Shown here one piece after another: positions 34,755 through 43,665 of a stretch of 64,000 nt of DNA. The notes below the pieces were generated by a model. The model worked only from the letters and a program-made list of their open reading frames with translations. It was not told the origin of the DNA and made no database searches. The stretch covers positions 62,001 through 126,000 of the forward strand of contig NZ_JALLIY010000019.1 in assembly GCF_023242315.1 (NCBI RefSeq), in the 5' to 3' direction. The stretch comes from Pseudomonas sp. MWU13-2105 (lineage in GTDB: Bacteria > Pseudomonadota > Gammaproteobacteria > Pseudomonadales > Pseudomonadaceae). The position numbers and the translations under genes were made by a program. Every line of letters begins with the position of its first letter. Positions within the stretch are counted from its first letter, which is position 1.

Positions 34755-35486
34755 ATGAGTGACAAGGATAAACAGCCGTCAGCTGCGTCGGCATCTGGGG
34801 TCCCCGGAGCCGAAAGTGCCGATGCGGCGCTGCAGCATATCGTCGATGGCTTCCTGCATTTTCACCATGAAGTCTTTCCGCAACAGGAAGAGCTGTTCAA
34901 GAAACTCGCCACGGCCCAGAGCCCGCGGGCGATGTTCATCGCCTGCGCCGACTCGCGCATCGTGCCCGAGCTGATTACCCAAAGCGCTCCCGGCGACCTG
35001 TTCGTGACCCGCAATGTCGGCAACGTGGTGCCGCCCTACGGGCAAATGAACGGCGGTGTCTCGACCGCCATCGAGTACGCGGTGCTGGCCCTGGGCGTGC
35101 AGCACATCATCGTCTGCGGGCATTCGGATTGCGGCGCCATGCGTGCGGTGCTCAACCCCGCCAGCCTGGAAAAGATGCCCACGGTCAAAGCCTGGCTGCG
35201 CCATGCGGAAGTGGCGAAGACCATGGTGCATGAGAACTGCGACTGCGCCAACGAAGGCGAAAGCATGAAGGTGCTGACCGAAGAAAACGTCATCGCCCAG
35301 TTGCAGCACCTGCGCACGCATCCTTCGGTGGCCTCGCGCATGGCCAACGGTCACCTGTTTATCCATGGCTGGGTCTACAACATCGAAACCAGCGAAATCA
35401 AAGCGTATGACGCCGATCGGGCCTGCTTCCTGCCCCTCGACGGCACTCATCCGATCCCGAGTGCGACGCCCAAAGCCCGCTTCTAG
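34755..35486 (+). CDS. beta-class carbonic anhydrase
   Basis: This enzyme interconverts CO2 and bicarbonate in the cytosol. The protein is 243 aa. Zinc ligands are C64 in ACADSR (with the D66/R68 dyad) and H123 and C126 in CGHSDCGAM. The N-terminal ~20 residues are low-complexity. It is followed after 95 bp by a SulP transporter, a pairing that suggests bicarbonate or anion transport coupled to CO2 hydration. The symbol is left empty because several beta-CA names are in use. Confidence 0.94.
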   Translation: MSDKDKQPSAASASGVPGAESADAALQHIVDGFLHFHHEVFPQQEELFKKLATAQSPRAMFIACADSRIVPELITQSAPGDLFVTRNVGNVVPPYGQMNGGVSTAIEYAVLALGVQHIIVCGHSDCGAMRAVLNPASLEKMPTVKAWLRHAEVAKTMVHENCDCANEGESMKVLTEENVIAQLQHLRTHPSVASRMANGHLFIHGWVYNIETSEIKAYDADRACFLPLDGTHPIPSATPKARF

Positions 35487-35581
35487 CGCCCGAAGCCTCC
35501 TCAATCCATTGGGTTCAGCCACGACCGCCGTTCGAGCGGTCGGGCTTTGCCATGCCTGAAGAAATCCTCAGGAGATTCATC

Positions 35582-37117
35582 ATGCGTGCTGCACAACTGA
35601 AAGCGGTTTTGCCACGGGAGCTGTTGGCTTCCGTGGTGGTATTTCTCGTCGCCCTGCCGCTGTGCATGGGGATCGCCATTGCCTCCGGCATGCCCCCGGC
35701 CAAAGGGCTGATCACCGGAATTATCGGTGGGCTGGTGGTGGGCTGGCTGGCCGGTTCGCCGTTGCAGGTCAGCGGTCCGGCCGCGGGCCTGGCGGTGCTG
35801 GTGTTCGAACTGGTGCGCGAGCACGGCATGGCCATGCTCGGGCCGATCCTGTTGCTGGCCGGACTGCTGCAACTGCTGGCCGGTCGCCTGCGCCTGGGCT
35901 GCTGGTTCCGGGTGACCGCGCCGGCGGTGGTCTACGGGATGCTTGCCGGTATCGGCGTGTTGATCGTGCTGTCCCAGGTCCATGTGATGCTCGATGGTGC
36001 GCCGCTGCCCTCGGGGCTGGACAACCTGCTGGGCTTTCCCGCCGCACTGGGCCGGGCGTTTTCCGCCGACGGCAGCGGCTGGCAGGCCGGTGCGTTGGGC
36101 CTGGGGACGATCCTGGTGATGTGGGCTTGGGACAAGCGCAAACCCCATGCCCTTCGCTTTGTCCCGGGCGCGTTGCTCGGCGTCGGACTGGCGACCCTGG
36201 CGAGCCTGTTGCTGGCATTGTCGGTCAAGCGCGTGGAAGTTCCGGCCAACCTGGCCGAGGCCATCGACTGGCTGCGGCCCGCCGACCTGCTCAACCTGGC
36301 CGACCCCAACCTGTTGATCGCGGCTTTTGCCGTGGCCTTTATCGCCAGCGCCGAAACCCTGCTCTCGGCCGCCGCCGTGGACCGCATGCACGACGGCCAG
36401 CGTTCGGACTTCGACCGCGAACTGTCGGCGCAGGGGGTGGGCAATATGCTCTGCGGCTTGCTCGGGGCGTTGCCGATGACCGGGGTCATCGTGCGCAGTT
36501 CGGCGAATGTCCAGGCCGGCGCCCGGACCCGCCTGTCGGCCATGTTCCATGGGCTGTGGCTGCTGGCTTTCGTGCTGCTGCTGTCCAGCGTGCTGCAAAG
36601 CATTCCGGTGGCGAGCCTGGCGGGTGTGCTGGTGTATACGGGCATCAAGCTGGTGGACCTCAAGGCCTTTCGCGGCCTGGGGCGCTACGGGCGCATGCCG
36701 ATGCTGACCTATGCGGCCACGGCCTTGGCGATTGTCTGTACCGACCTGCTGACTGGGGTATTGATCGGTTTCGGCCTGACCCTGGCGAAGCTGGCCTGGA
36801 AAGCCTCGCGTTTGAAGATCAGCCTGGTGGACTTGCCCGCCGAAGGTGAGATGGAGCTGCGCTTGCTGGGGGCGGCGACTTTCCTCAAGGTGCCGGCGCT
36901 GACCCGAGTGCTGTCGACGATTCCGACGGGCACGGTGGTGCACGTGCCGCTGGGCAACCTGGGCTATATCGACCACTCGTGCCTGGAACTGCTGGAAGAA
37001 TGGGACCGGGCCAACCGGGCCAAGGGCTCGCGACTGGTGATCGAGGCCCATGGCTTGAAGCGGCGCCTGGAAGGGCGGTTGCGGACCACCACGGGTATCG
37101 GTTCCGCTGTGGCCTGA
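35582..37117 (+). CDS. SulP-family transporter linked to carbonic anhydrase
   Basis: The protein is 511 aa. The membrane domain starts VLPRELLASVVVFLVALPLCMGIAIASG and continues with GPAAGLAVLV and many hydrophobic helices. A C-terminal STAS-like domain (about residues 430-505) includes VVHVPLGNLGYIDHSCLELLEEW. SulP proteins next to beta-carbonic anhydrase are often predicted bicarbonate carriers, so bicarbonate is my inference over sulfate. The start at 35582 has AGGAGA nine bases upstream. Confidence 0.9.
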   Translation: MRAAQLKAVLPRELLASVVVFLVALPLCMGIAIASGMPPAKGLITGIIGGLVVGWLAGSPLQVSGPAAGLAVLVFELVREHGMAMLGPILLLAGLLQLLAGRLRLGCWFRVTAPAVVYGMLAGIGVLIVLSQVHVMLDGAPLPSGLDNLLGFPAALGRAFSADGSGWQAGALGLGTILVMWAWDKRKPHALRFVPGALLGVGLATLASLLLALSVKRVEVPANLAEAIDWLRPADLLNLADPNLLIAAFAVAFIASAETLLSAAAVDRMHDGQRSDFDRELSAQGVGNMLCGLLGALPMTGVIVRSSANVQAGARTRLSAMFHGLWLLAFVLLLSSVLQSIPVASLAGVLVYTGIKLVDLKAFRGLGRYGRMPMLTYAATALAIVCTDLLTGVLIGFGLTLAKLAWKASRLKISLVDLPAEGEMELRLLGAATFLKVPALTRVLSTIPTGTVVHVPLGNLGYIDHSCLELLEEWDRANRAKGSRLVIEAHGLKRRLEGRLRTTTGIGSAVA

Positions 37118-37143
37118 TGGTGGTCTGGAAAACGCCACAAAAC

Positions 37144-37277
37144 CTGTAGGAGCCGAGCTTGCTCGCGATCGGGCGCGCAGCGACCGTAATCCGGCTGACT
37201 CGGTGTGCCAGATGCACCGCATGCGCAGGTTTTACGACTGCTGCGCAGTCGATCGCGAGCAAGCTCGGCTCCTACAG
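37144..37277. repeat. REPIN, copy 3 (28-bp perfect arms)
   Basis: Arms at 37144-37171 (CTGTAGGAGCCGAGCTTGCT...) and 37250-37277 are perfect 28-bp inverted copies. The centre contains the smaller palindrome CTGCGCAG. It lies between the SulP gene and the convergent 216-aa gene, where it may act as a bidirectional transcript end. Confidence 0.9.
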
Positions 37278-37314
37278 GGGAGCGCATCAGGTCGCGATCA
37301 ACTGCGCCGTGGGC

Positions 37315-37965
37315 TCAAGCGCCCGGCTGCTCCAGATCCAGTCCCACGCCCAATTGGCGCGACAAACACGGCCAGCGCTTCCACGCCGCCTCGGTGTCCG
37401 GGCTGTGCAGGCGTTCGCGATAGGCTTCCACCGACTCCAGGGCAAAGCTTTCTTCATTGAGCATTTCATCAACCGCGTGGTGCACCGCTTCATCCAACTG
37501 GTTGGCGAACGTCTCGCCGATCAACTGGTGGGCGATCAGGTTGGCCACGGTAATGTCCGACGGGATCAGCGGCTGGCCGAAATGCTTGATGTACAGGTCG
37601 TTGACCTCCTCCACCAGACGGTGCGCCAGATAGGCTTCATCGAGCAGGCCGTCGAGCCCGACATGGCCCTCCAGGATCGCCGGTGGTCGCAGGAAAAACT
37701 GTTCGGCGATAGTCAGCACCGGAGTGATCTGCGATTCGATACCGGCTTCGTGCGCAACCTCATTGGCGGCATCCAGCAAGTCGGGAACCAGGTCGATGTA
37801 AGCTTTGACAAACCGTGTCAGCACGCCTTTGGCGTCCACATCCGGCAGTTGAATAGCAGGGTGAAGGTGCGGCAATTGAACTTCAAGTTGACGAGTCAAC
37901 TGGCCGGTACCGGTCTCGTGTTGATGGGCACGTTGAATCTGCTCGCGCAATGCGGCGGTGTTCAT
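37315..37965 (-). CDS. hypothetical protein conserved beside the cox operon
   Basis: The protein is 216 aa, with no signal peptide or membrane segment and an acidic, mostly helical prediction. Segments such as FVKAYIDLVPDLLDAANEVAHEAGIE and EEVNDLYIKHFGQPLIPSDITVANLIAHQLIGE have no catalytic motif I know. The same gene stands between the SulP and coxB genes in other pseudomonads. I chose the start at 37965 (MNTAALREQIQRAH) because TGGAG lies upstream. It is divergent from coxB across 373 bp. Confidence 0.75.
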   Translation of the reverse strand: MNTAALREQIQRAHQHETGTGQLTRQLEVQLPHLHPAIQLPDVDAKGVLTRFVKAYIDLVPDLLDAANEVAHEAGIESQITPVLTIAEQFFLRPPAILEGHVGLDGLLDEAYLAHRLVEEVNDLYIKHFGQPLIPSDITVANLIAHQLIGETFANQLDEAVHHAVDEMLNEESFALESVEAYRERLHSPDTEAAWKRWPCLSRQLGVGLDLEQPGA

Positions 37966-38338
37966 GAAAACTCCAGGGGGGTACGACAAAGGGAAAATAG
38001 GGAGAGTACAAAGTAGCTGGGTTATAAAAGAAGCTCAGACGCATTTGTAATAATTATTTCATGCTTATATGCATGAGTTATATCGGTTTGCCATCATTTC
38101 TGCCCTGCCCCAGGTAATCCGAGGCCTCCAGCCCTATACCAAGTTGCGTTTCAGTTCATTTCCCAGATCGCATGGCGCGCTCCCGGTCGCTGTCTATACT
38201 CGATTTTGTATGGAGTTAGCTGATGACGCCCGGCTGCGGTTGCAGGCCAGGCCGAATGGTCCGCTTACGCAGTACGACCATTCCCTTGGCCGCAGGTGAA
38301 AGCCGGCGGGATAACAAGAACGATAAGGGGAACCCGCA
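37966..38338. promoter_or_regulatory. cox operon control region
   Basis: No convincing gene lies in these 373 bp. The left half is unusually AT-rich (around 38035-38085) and has an inverted repeat TCATGC-TTATAT-GCATGA (38059-38076). The region must hold the promoters of the divergent 216-aa gene and of coxB. I could not assign a -10/-35 or an Anr site. A 76-codon plus-strand frame here (38069-38299) lacks a ribosome site and is rejected. Confidence 0.5.
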
Positions 38339-39466
38339 ATGATGCGACATCCACGAGTCTGGATGGGCCTCCTGTTGTGGTCGATATTCAGTCAGGCGCA
38401 CGCCGCCTGGACCGTGAATATGGCGCCTGGAGCGACGGAAGTCAGTCACGAGATCTTTGATCTGCACATGACCATTTTCTGGATCTGTGTGGTGATCGGC
38501 ATCATCGTGTTCGGTGCCATGTTCTGGTCGATGATCATGCACCGACGCTCCACCGGCCAGGTGGCGGCCAAGTTCCATGAAAGCACCACCGTGGAAATCC
38601 TCTGGACCATCGTACCGCTGCTGATCCTGGTGGTGATGGCGATTCCCGCGACTGCCACGCTGATCAAGATGTACGACACCAGTGAGTCGGATGTCGATAT
38701 CCAGATCACCGGCTATCAGTGGAAGTGGCACTACAAGTACCTGGGCCAGGATGTCGAGTTCTTCAGCAACCTGTCCACGCCCGCCGAACAGATGCATAAC
38801 CAGGCCCCCAAGGGCGAAAACTACCTGCTGGAAGTCGATCAGCCGCTGGTCTTGCCGGTGGGCGCCAAGGTGCGTTTCCTGGTGACCTCCGCCGACGTGA
38901 TCCATTCCTGGTGGGTGCCGGCCTTTGCGGTCAAGCGCGATGCCATCCCGGGATTCTTCAACGAAGCCTGGACCCGGGTCGACAAGCCCGGCATCTATCG
39001 TGGGCAATGTTCCGAACTGTGCGGCAAGGATCACGGTTTCATGCCGGTGGTAGTCGATGTCCGCAGCAAGGCCGACTACGACAGCTGGCTGGCCGAGCGC
39101 AAGGTCGAGTCCGCCAAGCTCAAGGAGCTGACCAGCAAGGAGTGGACCCTCGACGAGCTCAAGGAGCGCGGCGACAAGATCTACCACACCACCTGCGTGG
39201 CCTGTCACCAGGCCGAAGGCCAGGGCCTGCCGCCGATGTTCCCGGCCCTTAAGGGCTCGAAGATCGCCACCGGGCCCAAGGAGGATCACCTGCACCGGGT
39301 GTTCTTCGGCAAGCCGGGCACGGCCATGGCGGCCTTCGGCAAACAGCTGTCGGAAGTCGATATCGCCGCCGTCGTGACCTACGAACGCAATGCCTGGGGC
39401 AACAACAAGGGCGATATGGTCACGCCCAAGGAAGTGCTGGCACTGAAGCAGACGGAGGGCAAATGA
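38339..39466 (+). CDS. coxB: cytochrome c oxidase subunit II (caa3 type, with haem c)
   Basis: The protein is 375 aa. A signal peptide ends AHA (about residue 22) and is followed by two membrane helices (about 42-65 and 85-108). The CuA domain has HSWWVPAF and C224-SEL-C228-GKDHGFM. A fused C-terminal cytochrome c domain has CVACH (C286), making this a caa3-type oxidase that takes electrons from cytochrome c (c4/c5 candidates lie at 61-62 kb). It is the first gene of the cox operon, with AAGGGGA upstream of the ATG pair at 38339. Confidence 0.96.
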   Translation: MMRHPRVWMGLLLWSIFSQAHAAWTVNMAPGATEVSHEIFDLHMTIFWICVVIGIIVFGAMFWSMIMHRRSTGQVAAKFHESTTVEILWTIVPLLILVVMAIPATATLIKMYDTSESDVDIQITGYQWKWHYKYLGQDVEFFSNLSTPAEQMHNQAPKGENYLLEVDQPLVLPVGAKVRFLVTSADVIHSWWVPAFAVKRDAIPGFFNEAWTRVDKPGIYRGQCSELCGKDHGFMPVVVDVRSKADYDSWLAERKVESAKLKELTSKEWTLDELKERGDKIYHTTCVACHQAEGQGLPPMFPALKGSKIATGPKEDHLHRVFFGKPGTAMAAFGKQLSEVDIAAVVTYERNAWGNNKGDMVTPKEVLALKQTEGK

Positions 39467-39548
39467 ACAGGTCCGTTGCGGGTTCGCCGAATCGGCCGGG
39501 GCTCCGAGCCCCGTGCCAAGCCGTTCAGCCGTTTGCAGGAGACAGGAC

Positions 39549-41147
39549 ATGAGTGCAGTGATCGATGACCATGGCCATGGCGGCCATGATGAGCACGCCG
39601 CCCACGGTCCGGCCAAGGGCCTGATGCGCTGGGTGCTGACCACCAACCACAAGGATATCGGCACGTTGTACCTGTGGTTCAGCTTCGCCATGTTCCTGCT
39701 CGGCGGCTCCTTCGCCATGGTGATCCGCGCCGAGCTGTTCCAGCCGGGGCTGCACATTGTCGAGCCGGCGTTCTTCAACCAGATGACCACCATGCACGGC
39801 CTGGTGATGGTCTTCGGCGCGGTGATGCCGGCCTTCGTCGGCCTGGCCAACTGGATGATCCCGCTGATGATCGGCGCGCCGGACATGGCCTTGCCGCGGA
39901 TGAACAACTTCAGCTTCTGGCTGTTGCCGGCGGCATTCGCGCTGATGGTCTCGACCTTGTTCATGCCTGGTGGCGGGCCGAATTTCGGCTGGACCTTCTA
40001 TGCCCCACTGTCGACCACCTACGGTCCCGAGAGCGTGACCTTCTTCATCTTCGCCATCCATATGATGGGCATCAGTTCGATCATGGGCGCGATCAACGTG
40101 ATCTCGACCATTCTCAACCTGCGTGCGCCGGGCATGACCCTGATGAAGATGCCGCTGTTCGTCTGGACCTGGCTGATCACCGCGTTCCTGCTGATCGCCG
40201 TAATGCCGGTGCTGGCGGGCTGCGTGACCATGATGCTGATGGACATCCATTTCGGTACCAGCTTCTTCAATGCCGCCGGTGGCGGTGATCCGGTGCTGTT
40301 CCAGCACGTGTTCTGGTTCTTCGGCCATCCCGAGGTGTACATCATGATCCTGCCGGCGTTCGGCGCGGTCAGTGCGATCATCCCGGCGTTTTCGCGCAAG
40401 CCGCTGTTCGGCTACACCTCGATGGTCTACGCCACGGCGAGCATCGCCTTCCTTTCGTTCATCGTCTGGGGCCACCACATGTTCGTGGTCGGCATTCCCC
40501 TGGTCGGCGAACTGTTCTACATGTACGCGACCATGCTGATCGCGGTGCCGACCGGGGTGAAGGTGTTCAACTGGGTCAGCACCATGTGGCAAGGCTCGCT
40601 GACCTTCGAGACGCCCATGCTGTTCGCGGTGGCCTTCGTCATCCTGTTCAGCATCGGCGGCTTCTCCGGGCTGATGCTGGCGATGGCGCCGGCGGACTTC
40701 CAGTACCACGGCACCTATTTCGTGGTCGCGCATTTCCACTATGTGCTGGTGCCGGGCGCGATCTTCGGGATCTTCGCCTCCGCCTATTACTGGCTGCCGA
40801 AATGGACCGGGCACATGTACGACGAGACCCTCGGCAAGCTGCACTTCTGGCTGTCGTTCGTCGGCATGAACCTGACCTTCTTCCCGATGCACTTCGTCGG
40901 CCTGGCGGGAATGCCGCGGCGGGTGCCGGACTACAACCTGCAATTCGCCAACTTCAACATGGTCTCGTCGATCGGCGGCTTCATGTTCGGGGTCACGCAA
41001 CTACTGTTCCTGTTCATCGTCATCAAGTGCATCCGCAGCGGCCCGCCGGCGCCGGCCAAGCCCTGGGATGGCGCCGAAGGGCTGGAGTGGAGCATTCCGT
41101 CACCGGCGCCCTATCACACCTTCACCACGCCGCCGGAAGTGAAATAG
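39549..41147 (+). CDS. coxA: cytochrome c oxidase subunit I
   Basis: This is the catalytic haem a / haem a3-CuB subunit. The protein is 532 aa with twelve helices. His ligands are visible in TTMHGLVMVF (low-spin haem), FGHPEVYI (CuB and the cross-linked Tyr), GHHMFVVG (CuB) and VAHFHYVL (haem a3 and a). The N-terminus has a His-rich stretch (HGHGGHDEHAAH) before the conserved TTNHKDIGTLYLWF. I chose the start at 39549 (MSAVIDDHGHGG) because GGAG lies upstream. The gap from coxB has a small GGGGCT/AGCCCC hairpin (39498-39512). Confidence 0.97.
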   Translation: MSAVIDDHGHGGHDEHAAHGPAKGLMRWVLTTNHKDIGTLYLWFSFAMFLLGGSFAMVIRAELFQPGLHIVEPAFFNQMTTMHGLVMVFGAVMPAFVGLANWMIPLMIGAPDMALPRMNNFSFWLLPAAFALMVSTLFMPGGGPNFGWTFYAPLSTTYGPESVTFFIFAIHMMGISSIMGAINVISTILNLRAPGMTLMKMPLFVWTWLITAFLLIAVMPVLAGCVTMMLMDIHFGTSFFNAAGGGDPVLFQHVFWFFGHPEVYIMILPAFGAVSAIIPAFSRKPLFGYTSMVYATASIAFLSFIVWGHHMFVVGIPLVGELFYMYATMLIAVPTGVKVFNWVSTMWQGSLTFETPMLFAVAFVILFSIGGFSGLMLAMAPADFQYHGTYFVVAHFHYVLVPGAIFGIFASAYYWLPKWTGHMYDETLGKLHFWLSFVGMNLTFFPMHFVGLAGMPRRVPDYNLQFANFNMVSSIGGFMFGVTQLLFLFIVIKCIRSGPPAPAKPWDGAEGLEWSIPSPAPYHTFTTPPEVK

Positions 41148-41150
41148 GTC

Positions 41151-41699
41151 ATGGCCGACTCGATCTCGCTCAAACGCCTGGTCACGCGCCTGCTGCTGGT
41201 GGTGGTCGCGATGTTCGCCTTCGGTTTTGCCCTGGTGCCGCTCTACGACGTGATGTGCAAGACCTTCGGGATCAACGGCAAGACCGCCGGGCAGTATGAA
41301 GGCGAGCAGGTGGTCGACCTGTCGCGCAAGATCGGCGTGCAGTTCCTCTCGACCAATGCCGTCGACATGGTCTGGGAGTTCTATCCCAAGGCCGACCAGT
41401 TGAGCGTGCATCCGGGGGCCGTCAACGAGATGCTCTTCGTGGCCTACAACCCCACCGATCATGTGATGAAGGCCCAGGCCATACCGAGCATCGCCCCGGC
41501 GAATGTCGCGGTGTATTTCCACAAGACCGAATGCTTCTGTTTCACCCAGCAGACCCTGCAGCCCGGGCAGCGCATCGAGATGCCGGTACGTTTCATCGTT
41601 GACCGTGAGATGCCCAGGGATGTGAAGCACCTGACGCTGGCTTATACGCTGTTCGACATCACCGCCCGCAACCCGCCCGTGGCGGGTACGGGCGGCTAG
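41151..41699 (+). CDS. ctaG: cytochrome c oxidase assembly protein CtaG/Cox11
   Basis: This protein inserts copper into the CuB site of subunit I. The protein is 182 aa. A single N-terminal membrane helix (about residues 10-32) is followed by a periplasmic immunoglobulin-like domain with the copper motif ECFCFTQQTL (CFCF). It starts 3 bp after coxA and precedes coxC, the usual order. Confidence 0.96.
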   Translation: MADSISLKRLVTRLLLVVVAMFAFGFALVPLYDVMCKTFGINGKTAGQYEGEQVVDLSRKIGVQFLSTNAVDMVWEFYPKADQLSVHPGAVNEMLFVAYNPTDHVMKAQAIPSIAPANVAVYFHKTECFCFTQQTLQPGQRIEMPVRFIVDREMPRDVKHLTLAYTLFDITARNPPVAGTGG

Positions 41700-41732
41700 G
41701 ACATCTGGCGTGCCCGATAAGGAGAACAATAA

Positions 41733-42623
41733 ATGGCGATTCATGAGCACTATTACGTACCGGCCCAGAGCAAGTGGCCGATCATTGCCACGTTGGGCAT
41801 GCTGGTCACGATGTTCGGCCTCGGCACCTGGTTCAATGACCTGAAGGCGGCGCGCCCGGATTCCCACGGCCCGCTGATTTTCTTCGTCGGCGGATTGCTG
41901 CTGGCCTACATGCTCTTCGGCTGGTTCGGCACGGTGATCAAGGAAAGCCGCGCCGGGCTCTACAGCGCGCAGATGGATCGCTCGTTCCGCTGGGGCATGA
42001 GCTGGTTCATCTTTTCCGAGGTGATGTTCTTCATCGCCTTCTTCGGCGCGCTGTTCTACGTGCGCAATCTATCGGTGCCCTGGCTGGCCGGCGACGGTGG
42101 CGCGAAAGGCATCGCCCATTTGCTCTGGCCGAACTTCCAGAACACCTGGCCATTGCTGAACAACCCCGATCCGAAGCTCTTTCCCGGCCCCCGGGAAACC
42201 ATCAGTCCCTGGGGCTTGCCGCTGCTCAATACCGTGCTGCTGGTCAGTTCCAGTGTCACCGTGACCATCGCCCACCATGCCCTGAAGAACGGCCATCGTG
42301 GTGCGCTGAAGATCTGGCTGGCGATCACCGTGCTGCTGGGGATCGCCTTCCTGACCTTCCAGGCCAAGGAATACATACATGCCTATCACGAACTGGGGCT
42401 GACCCTGGGCTCGGGGATCTACGGCGCGACCTTCTTCATGCTCACCGGTTTCCACGGTGCCCACGTGACCATCGGCACCCTGATCCTGTTCGTGATGCTG
42501 ATGCGGGTCATGCGCGGGCACTTCAATGCCGAACATCAATTCGGCTTTGAAGCGGCCAGTTGGTATTGGCACTTCGTCGACGTGGTCTGGATCGGCCTGT
42601 TCGTCTTCGTCTACGTGCTCTGA
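41733..42623 (+). CDS. coxC: cytochrome c oxidase subunit III
   Basis: The protein is 296 aa with seven predicted helices. Family segments are HYYVPAQSKWP at the N-terminus, ESRAGLYSAQMDRSFRWGM, SSVTVTIAHHALKNG, GLTLGSGIYGATFFMLTGFH, and the closing ASWYWHFVDVVWIGLFVFVY. It stabilises subunit I and proton entry. It is followed convergently by a small twin-transmembrane gene within 21 bp. Confidence 0.96.
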   Translation: MAIHEHYYVPAQSKWPIIATLGMLVTMFGLGTWFNDLKAARPDSHGPLIFFVGGLLLAYMLFGWFGTVIKESRAGLYSAQMDRSFRWGMSWFIFSEVMFFIAFFGALFYVRNLSVPWLAGDGGAKGIAHLLWPNFQNTWPLLNNPDPKLFPGPRETISPWGLPLLNTVLLVSSSVTVTIAHHALKNGHRGALKIWLAITVLLGIAFLTFQAKEYIHAYHELGLTLGSGIYGATFFMLTGFHGAHVTIGTLILFVMLMRVMRGHFNAEHQFGFEAASWYWHFVDVVWIGLFVFVYVL

Positions 42624-42643
42624 GCCGTGCCGGGCCCGGGCTC

Positions 42644-42847
42644 CTACCAGGGCGCCGAGGACACCAGTTGGCCGCTGAAAAAGCCCCAACTGATCAACGC
42701 CAGGGTGATCACGGCGAGCCCTACCCGGACGGTAAGGGCATGGACCAGGCGCTTGGAGTGCGCGTCGTCCTTCACCAGGAAGAACAGGCCGCTGAACAGG
42801 CTGGCCACCGTGGCCAACAGCATCAGGACAATCGCCGCTTTCAACAT
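42644..42847 (-). CDS. twin transmembrane protein (DUF2909)
   Basis: The protein is 67 aa. Two hydrophobic helices (about residues 2-24 and 40-60) are separated by the charged loop KDDAHSKRLVHALTVR, which defines this small family found in cox clusters of gammaproteobacteria. It is on the opposite strand to the cox operon, between coxC and the SURF1 gene. The start at 42847 (MLKAAIVLMLL) has CGGAG upstream. A role in oxidase assembly or stability is inferred only from position. Confidence 0.85.
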   Translation of the reverse strand: MLKAAIVLMLLATVASLFSGLFFLVKDDAHSKRLVHALTVRVGLAVITLALISWGFFSGQLVSSAPW

Positions 42848-42918
42848 GGTGAGACTCCGGGGGAGATGCGCATGCAATTGAGTATAGCGAGTCGAATAAC
42901 GGTCGCCGGGGTGCGGCG

Positions 42919-43665
42919 ATGAGGCGCTTCCAGCCCGGTATCGCCCCCACGCTGGTGGTGCTGGTACTGCTGCCGTTGCTGGTCTGCCTGGGGTTCTGGC
43001 AACTGAGTCGCAGTGAGCAGAAACGCGTGCTGCTGGAAAACCACGCCCTGCGCCGCACCTCCGAACCGCTTGCTGGCGATCAGTTGAAAGCCCTGCCCGA
43101 TCCGGCGTTCCGGCGGGTGCGATTGAGCGGGCAGTTCGATGCCGAACACAGCTATCTGCTGGATAACCGCATGCGCGGCGAGCGGGTCGGCGTCGAGCTG
43201 TTGCAGCCCTTCCATGACGAGGCCAGCGGCCTGTGGTTGTTGGTCAACCGCGGCTGGTTGCCGTGGCCGGATCGGCGCACGCCGCCGGTGTTCAGCACCC
43301 CCACGCAACGGCTGGAGATCGGCGCCTGGGTCTATGTCTCACCCGGCGCGACTTTCCAGTTGGGCAGCGATCCGGCCAACGCGAGCTGGCCACGGCTGGT
43401 GACCGCGATCGAGCCGGACAAGCTCTGGGCCGAACTGGGGCGTAGCGGTTTCAACTACGAACTGCGCCAGGAGTCCGGTCCGGCGGCCTACGAGGCCGGC
43501 TGGCCGGTGGTCTCCGAGGGCATGGGACCGGAAAAACATGTGGCCTATGCCGTGCAATGGTTCGCCATGGCGCTGGCGCTGTTCGGCCTTTATCTCTACC
43601 TCGGATGGCATAACGCAAGGGAGAAACACCATGGGAGCGGCCATGAATCGACTGAACACAGCTGA
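42919..43665 (+). CDS. SURF1-family cytochrome oxidase assembly protein
   Basis: The protein is 248 aa. The SURF1 plan is clear: an N-terminal helix (LVVLVLLPLLVCLGFWQLSR), a periplasmic domain with LSGQFDAEHSYLLDNRMRG and WLLVNRGWLPWP, and a C-terminal helix ending in HVAYAVQWFAMALALFGLYLYL. SURF1 helps haem a reach subunit I. Its last 35 bp overlap the next gene. Confidence 0.94.
   Translation: MRRFQPGIAPTLVVLVLLPLLVCLGFWQLSRSEQKRVLLENHALRRTSEPLAGDQLKALPDPAFRRVRLSGQFDAEHSYLLDNRMRGERVGVELLQPFHDEASGLWLLVNRGWLPWPDRRTPPVFSTPTQRLEIGAWVYVSPGATFQLGSDPANASWPRLVTAIEPDKLWAELGRSGFNYELRQESGPAAYEAGWPVVSEGMGPEKHVAYAVQWFAMALALFGLYLYLGWHNAREKHHGSGHESTEHS

Noticed and set aside
38069..38299. Possible 76-aa gene upstream of coxB
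   Set aside because: It has no ribosome site, no recognisable domain, starts in an AT-rich promoter stretch and does not show the window's codon bias in its first part.
39498..39512. Small GGGGCT/AGCCCC hairpin between coxB and coxA as a terminator
   Set aside because: It has a short 6-bp stem and no T-run, and coxB-coxA are obligate partners in one operon; at most it affects mRNA processing.
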